From the NCBI GenBank assembly GCA_913053665.1, contig CAJXGR010000144.1, positions 1-7,929 of the forward strand: a DNA stretch of 7,929 nt, in the 5' to 3' direction. This DNA is from an uncultured Spirochaetia bacterium. GTDB taxonomy: Bacteria > Spirochaetota > UBA6919. The number at the start of each line of letters is the position of its first letter. The first letter of the stretch is position 1. The position numbers and the translations under genes were made by a program. Below the pieces are notes generated by a model that was not told where the DNA came from, made no database searches, and saw only the letters and a list, made by a program, of their open reading frames with translations. Positions 6,313 through 7,929 of this stretch are shown here, piece by piece.

Positions 6313-6531
6313 TTATTTTCTATCAATGAAATCATCCGCTGATAAACCACTTTTTCTGATCAGTCCCCTGAGTAAACCTGGTGCAAGTTCTTTATGGTCT
6401 GGAATAGAAAGGGTTGGCATACCTGGGTGGAAAAGGATGATATGGCTTCCACTTTGATGATCCTGTTTGTAGCCAAAACATTCAAAGATTTTAACCGCCT
6501 CCTTTCCTGATATATTCGCAAGTCGGGCCAA
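6313..6531 (-). CDS. hicA: HicA-family mRNA interferase toxin
   Basis: A 72-residue HicA (YcfA-like) toxin with a double-stranded-RNA-binding-like fold. Family members cleave mRNA and tmRNA and are neutralised by HicB. The N-terminus MARLANISGKEAVKIFECFGY is typical. The catalytic histidine is His30 in SGSHIIL, and the C-terminal IPDHKELAPGLLRGLIRKSG is the usual conserved block. The start is TTG, immediately after the hicB stop codon (TAATTG, no gap), with GAGAGG inside the end of hicB as ribosome-binding site; no ATG or GTG offers a better start. This abutment implies translation coupled to the antitoxin, and the rare start may lower toxin output. All expected residues are present, so it is probably functional. 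Confidence 0.93.
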   Translation of the reverse strand: MARLANISGKEAVKIFECFGYKQDHQSGSHIILFHPGMPTLSIPDHKELAPGLLRGLIRKSGLSADDFIDRK

Positions 6532-6750
6532 TTAAACAGATACCTCTCCCAGAAAAATATCCTTTGATTCAGGAACATAGGGTCTGCCATGTTTCTCTTC
6601 TGTGTAAAGCCAGCCTTTTATGGCATCTTTCACGTTAACCAATGCCTCATCCATGGTTTTACCCTGGCTCATGCATCCATCAAGCTCTGGAACATCCACC
6701 ACATAACCTTTATATTCGAGATCATAGCTTATAATTACTTTGAATTTCAT
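6532..6750 (-). CDS. hicB: HicB-family antitoxin, short form
   Basis: A 72-residue HicB (UPF0150) antitoxin that would bind and mask HicA. It begins MKFKVIISYDLEYKGYVVDVPELDGC, followed by SQGKTMDEALVNVKDAIKGWL, the classic partial RNase-H-like fold. It ends soon afterwards: the helix-turn-helix or ribbon-helix-helix domain found at the C-terminus of long HicB proteins is absent. It therefore may not repress its own operon by direct DNA binding. It precedes hicA, the reverse of the E. coli hicA-hicB order but common for this short form. The ATG follows GGTGGTGAG at about 10 bases. A 14-bp palindrome lies 24 bp upstream. Confidence 0.93.
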   Translation of the reverse strand: MKFKVIISYDLEYKGYVVDVPELDGCMSQGKTMDEALVNVKDAIKGWLYTEEKHGRPYVPESKDIFLGEVSV

Positions 6751-6774
6751 TAAAAAAACTCACCACCAAGAATC

Positions 6775-6813
6775 TCTTATCGATAAGATACTATCAAATG
6801 ATCAGTCGGGCAA
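6775..6813 (-). promoter_or_regulatory. Candidate hicBA promoter with overlapping palindrome
   Basis: A perfect 14-bp palindrome, TCTTATCGATAAGA, spans 6775-6788, 24 bp upstream of hicB. On the hicB strand, TTGCCC (6808-6813), a 17-base spacer and TATCTT (6785-6790) form a moderate sigma-70-like promoter (4 of 6 at each box) whose -10 runs into the palindrome. A repressor bound there would block it. A looser relative, TTATCGAATAAG, lies at 6818-6829. The palindrome is certain; the promoter and operator roles are inferred. Confidence 0.4.
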
Positions 6814-6880
6814 GTTTTTATCGAATAAGTCCTCTTGGATGATTGCTTTTTACGGATAAAAAAAAGACTTTTGACTTTTT

Positions 6881-6910
6881 ATTATAAAATCCCCGTAATA
6901 TAGGTGTCCA
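6881..6910 (-). promoter_or_regulatory. Candidate upstream promoter for hicBA
   Basis: On the minus strand TGGACA (6905-6910), an 18-base spacer and a perfect TATAAT (6881-6886) give the best sigma-70-type match in the window, 5 and 6 of 6. It lies just downstream of the PF10118 gene and points to hicBA, about 130 bp before the hicB start. If used, the transcript would carry a leader of roughly 120 bases containing the 14-bp palindrome. Confidence 0.4.
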
Positions 6911-6965
6911 TTGCGTGATGGTATCATTTTAAGCCCGGACGGGGTAATTTGAGAGAAGGCTTTTA

Positions 6966-7826
6966 TCATCGTCCACCACTTGTTCTCAATTGCTTATGAT
7001 TCACTGAGAGCCAAGCCTCCAGCTTATTTCTATTATCCTGGTTCCATGGGTGAAAGCTATACATGAGATAACGAAACCCATGAATGATGATATGCCAGGC
7101 TACACCAGAGCTGCCAAAGAAAAACTTGAGAGATTGACCAAGAGTTTTAGCCATTCTACTGGGTTTCATACACCCGTCTCGCCACAAAAGACTAAAATAA
7201 TTTCTACTGAACATAATCGAGAAACTCAGGGTGACCACCCAAAAGATGGACATACGCTTGATCCACCCTCCACCCGCGGCTCGATAGAGGTCGAAGCAGA
7301 CTGCTTTGTGCTCTGTTTCTTCGGCACAATGCCAGCCCCAAACAAGTGCCATACTGGGTTCTGCCAGTTCAAGAATCCTGGGATTGCTTAAAATAAAGTT
7401 CCCAAGGATGGCAGTATAATGTTCATAAGCACATACGATAGCAAGTCTTGATAATAATGAGAAATGTCTCTTTGACTGTTTCTGCAAGCGGATGATAGAA
7501 TCATGGGCAACATTCTGAAAGCCCTGTTGTTGTAAGACCTCATTATACTGATCATGTTGTTGACTATGAACAGATTCTTGGGCTATAAATCCTTTAACTG
7601 CCTTTTCAAGGCCTCTGTTCTTTGAGAAATCTATACCTGAAGCCACTTCACGGGCTACATCAATAAAAAATCTTTCCCCTTGAGGAAACAAAAAGGATAA
7701 AGCGTTGAAAACATGAGTCCTGACCGCATTCCCGTTATTCCAGCGACGGCTAAATCCTTTGCTCCAGTCGACTTGAGGGATTCGCACTGTAATGTCTGCT
7801 ATTTCAAAACGCTTTGAGTCACTCAT
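6966..7826 (-). CDS. PF10118 metal-dependent hydrolase (ferritin-like)
   Basis: A 286-residue protein of the PF10118 'predicted metal-dependent hydrolase' family, thought to have a ferritin-like, di-metal helical core; the substrate is unknown. Motifs in order: ALSFLFPQGERFF (42-54), the helix AQESVHSQQH (82-91), YEHYTA (134-139) and WHCAEETEHKAVCFDLY (165-181). By analogy with di-iron helical proteins, Glu51, Glu84, His87, Glu135, Glu169 or Glu170, and His173 are the likely metal ligands. A hydrophobic segment (about 191-207) may contact the membrane, and a typical FHPW closes the core (258-261). I chose the ATG at 7826, with GAGG 8 bases upstream and the usual DITVRIPQVDW following. An in-frame ATG at 7910 would add 28 residues without a ribosome-binding site. 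It is separated by 215 bp from hicB and appears monocistronic. Confidence 0.88.
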   Translation of the reverse strand: MSDSKRFEIADITVRIPQVDWSKGFSRRWNNGNAVRTHVFNALSFLFPQGERFFIDVAREVASGIDFSKNRGLEKAVKGFIAQESVHSQQHDQYNEVLQQQGFQNVAHDSIIRLQKQSKRHFSLLSRLAIVCAYEHYTAILGNFILSNPRILELAEPSMALVWGWHCAEETEHKAVCFDLYRAAGGGWIKRMSIFWVVTLSFSIMFSRNYFSLLWRDGCMKPSRMAKTLGQSLKFFFGSSGVAWHIIIHGFRYLMYSFHPWNQDNRNKLEAWLSVNHKQLRTSGGR

Positions 7827-7929
7827 TTCAAATACCTCTAGCCCGTTAAATGCATAATCAAGAGAAAGAAATCCATTTCCCTCAAAAGAAATATAATAGA
7901 TCAACTTCATTATGTCTATAAAAACATAA

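Noticed and set aside
6860..6886. AT-only stem with T-run as a terminator after the hydrolase gene
   Set aside because: The possible stem is almost entirely A-T pairs from homopolymer runs and would be too weak to call.
6923..6945. CCCG/CGGG mini-hairpin after the hydrolase gene
   Set aside because: Only four base pairs, two-base loop and no T-run, so it is not a supported terminator.
7050..7391. 113-codon rightward ORF inside the hydrolase gene
   Set aside because: It is antisense to conserved PF10118 motifs, has no recognisable protein pattern, and is best explained as a shadow of the real gene.

Overview
The window is a stretch of ordinary bacterial chromosome, about 43% GC by eye. It carries eight protein genes and no rRNA, tRNA, CRISPR array or insertion sequence that I can see. 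The genes point to a Gram-negative-type bacterium: a DUF4149 inner-membrane protein, a tandem cyclic-nucleotide-binding protein, an exported basic protein, a fused CoaBC and a PF10118 ferritin-like hydrolase. I cannot name a phylum from the sequence alone; spirochaetes and delta-proteobacterium-like lineages are only guesses.

Layout. Bases 1-397 hold no gene that I can support. Four rightward genes follow: a small DUF4149 membrane protein (398-874), a two-domain cyclic-nucleotide-binding protein (1039-2121), an unrecognised secreted Tyr/Lys/Arg-rich protein (2192-3451), and coaBC (3438-4631). coaBC probably starts at a TTG codon inside the 3' end of the secreted-protein gene. It ends in a 14-bp convergent overlap with the leftward cobS-cobC pair (cobS 5199-5951, cobC 4618-5202), whose two genes overlap by 4 bp. 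A 361-bp gap follows, with a repeated 9-mer upstream of cobS and an elaborate compound palindrome (6136-6239). Next come a leftward hicB-hicA toxin-antitoxin pair (6532-6750 and 6313-6531) and a leftward PF10118 metal-dependent hydrolase (6966-7826).

How the genes relate. coaBC supplies 4'-phosphopantetheine for coenzyme A. cobS and cobC carry out late steps of cobalamin nucleotide-loop assembly; cobU and cobT are not next to them. hicBA is a self-contained accessory module. The cyclic-nucleotide protein, the secreted protein and the hydrolase have no visible partner here. The parts least explained by known genes are the nested inverted repeats at 6136-6239, a related hairpin at 918-954, and a 14-bp palindrome overlapping a possible hicBA promoter. 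I saw no clearly new multi-gene system.
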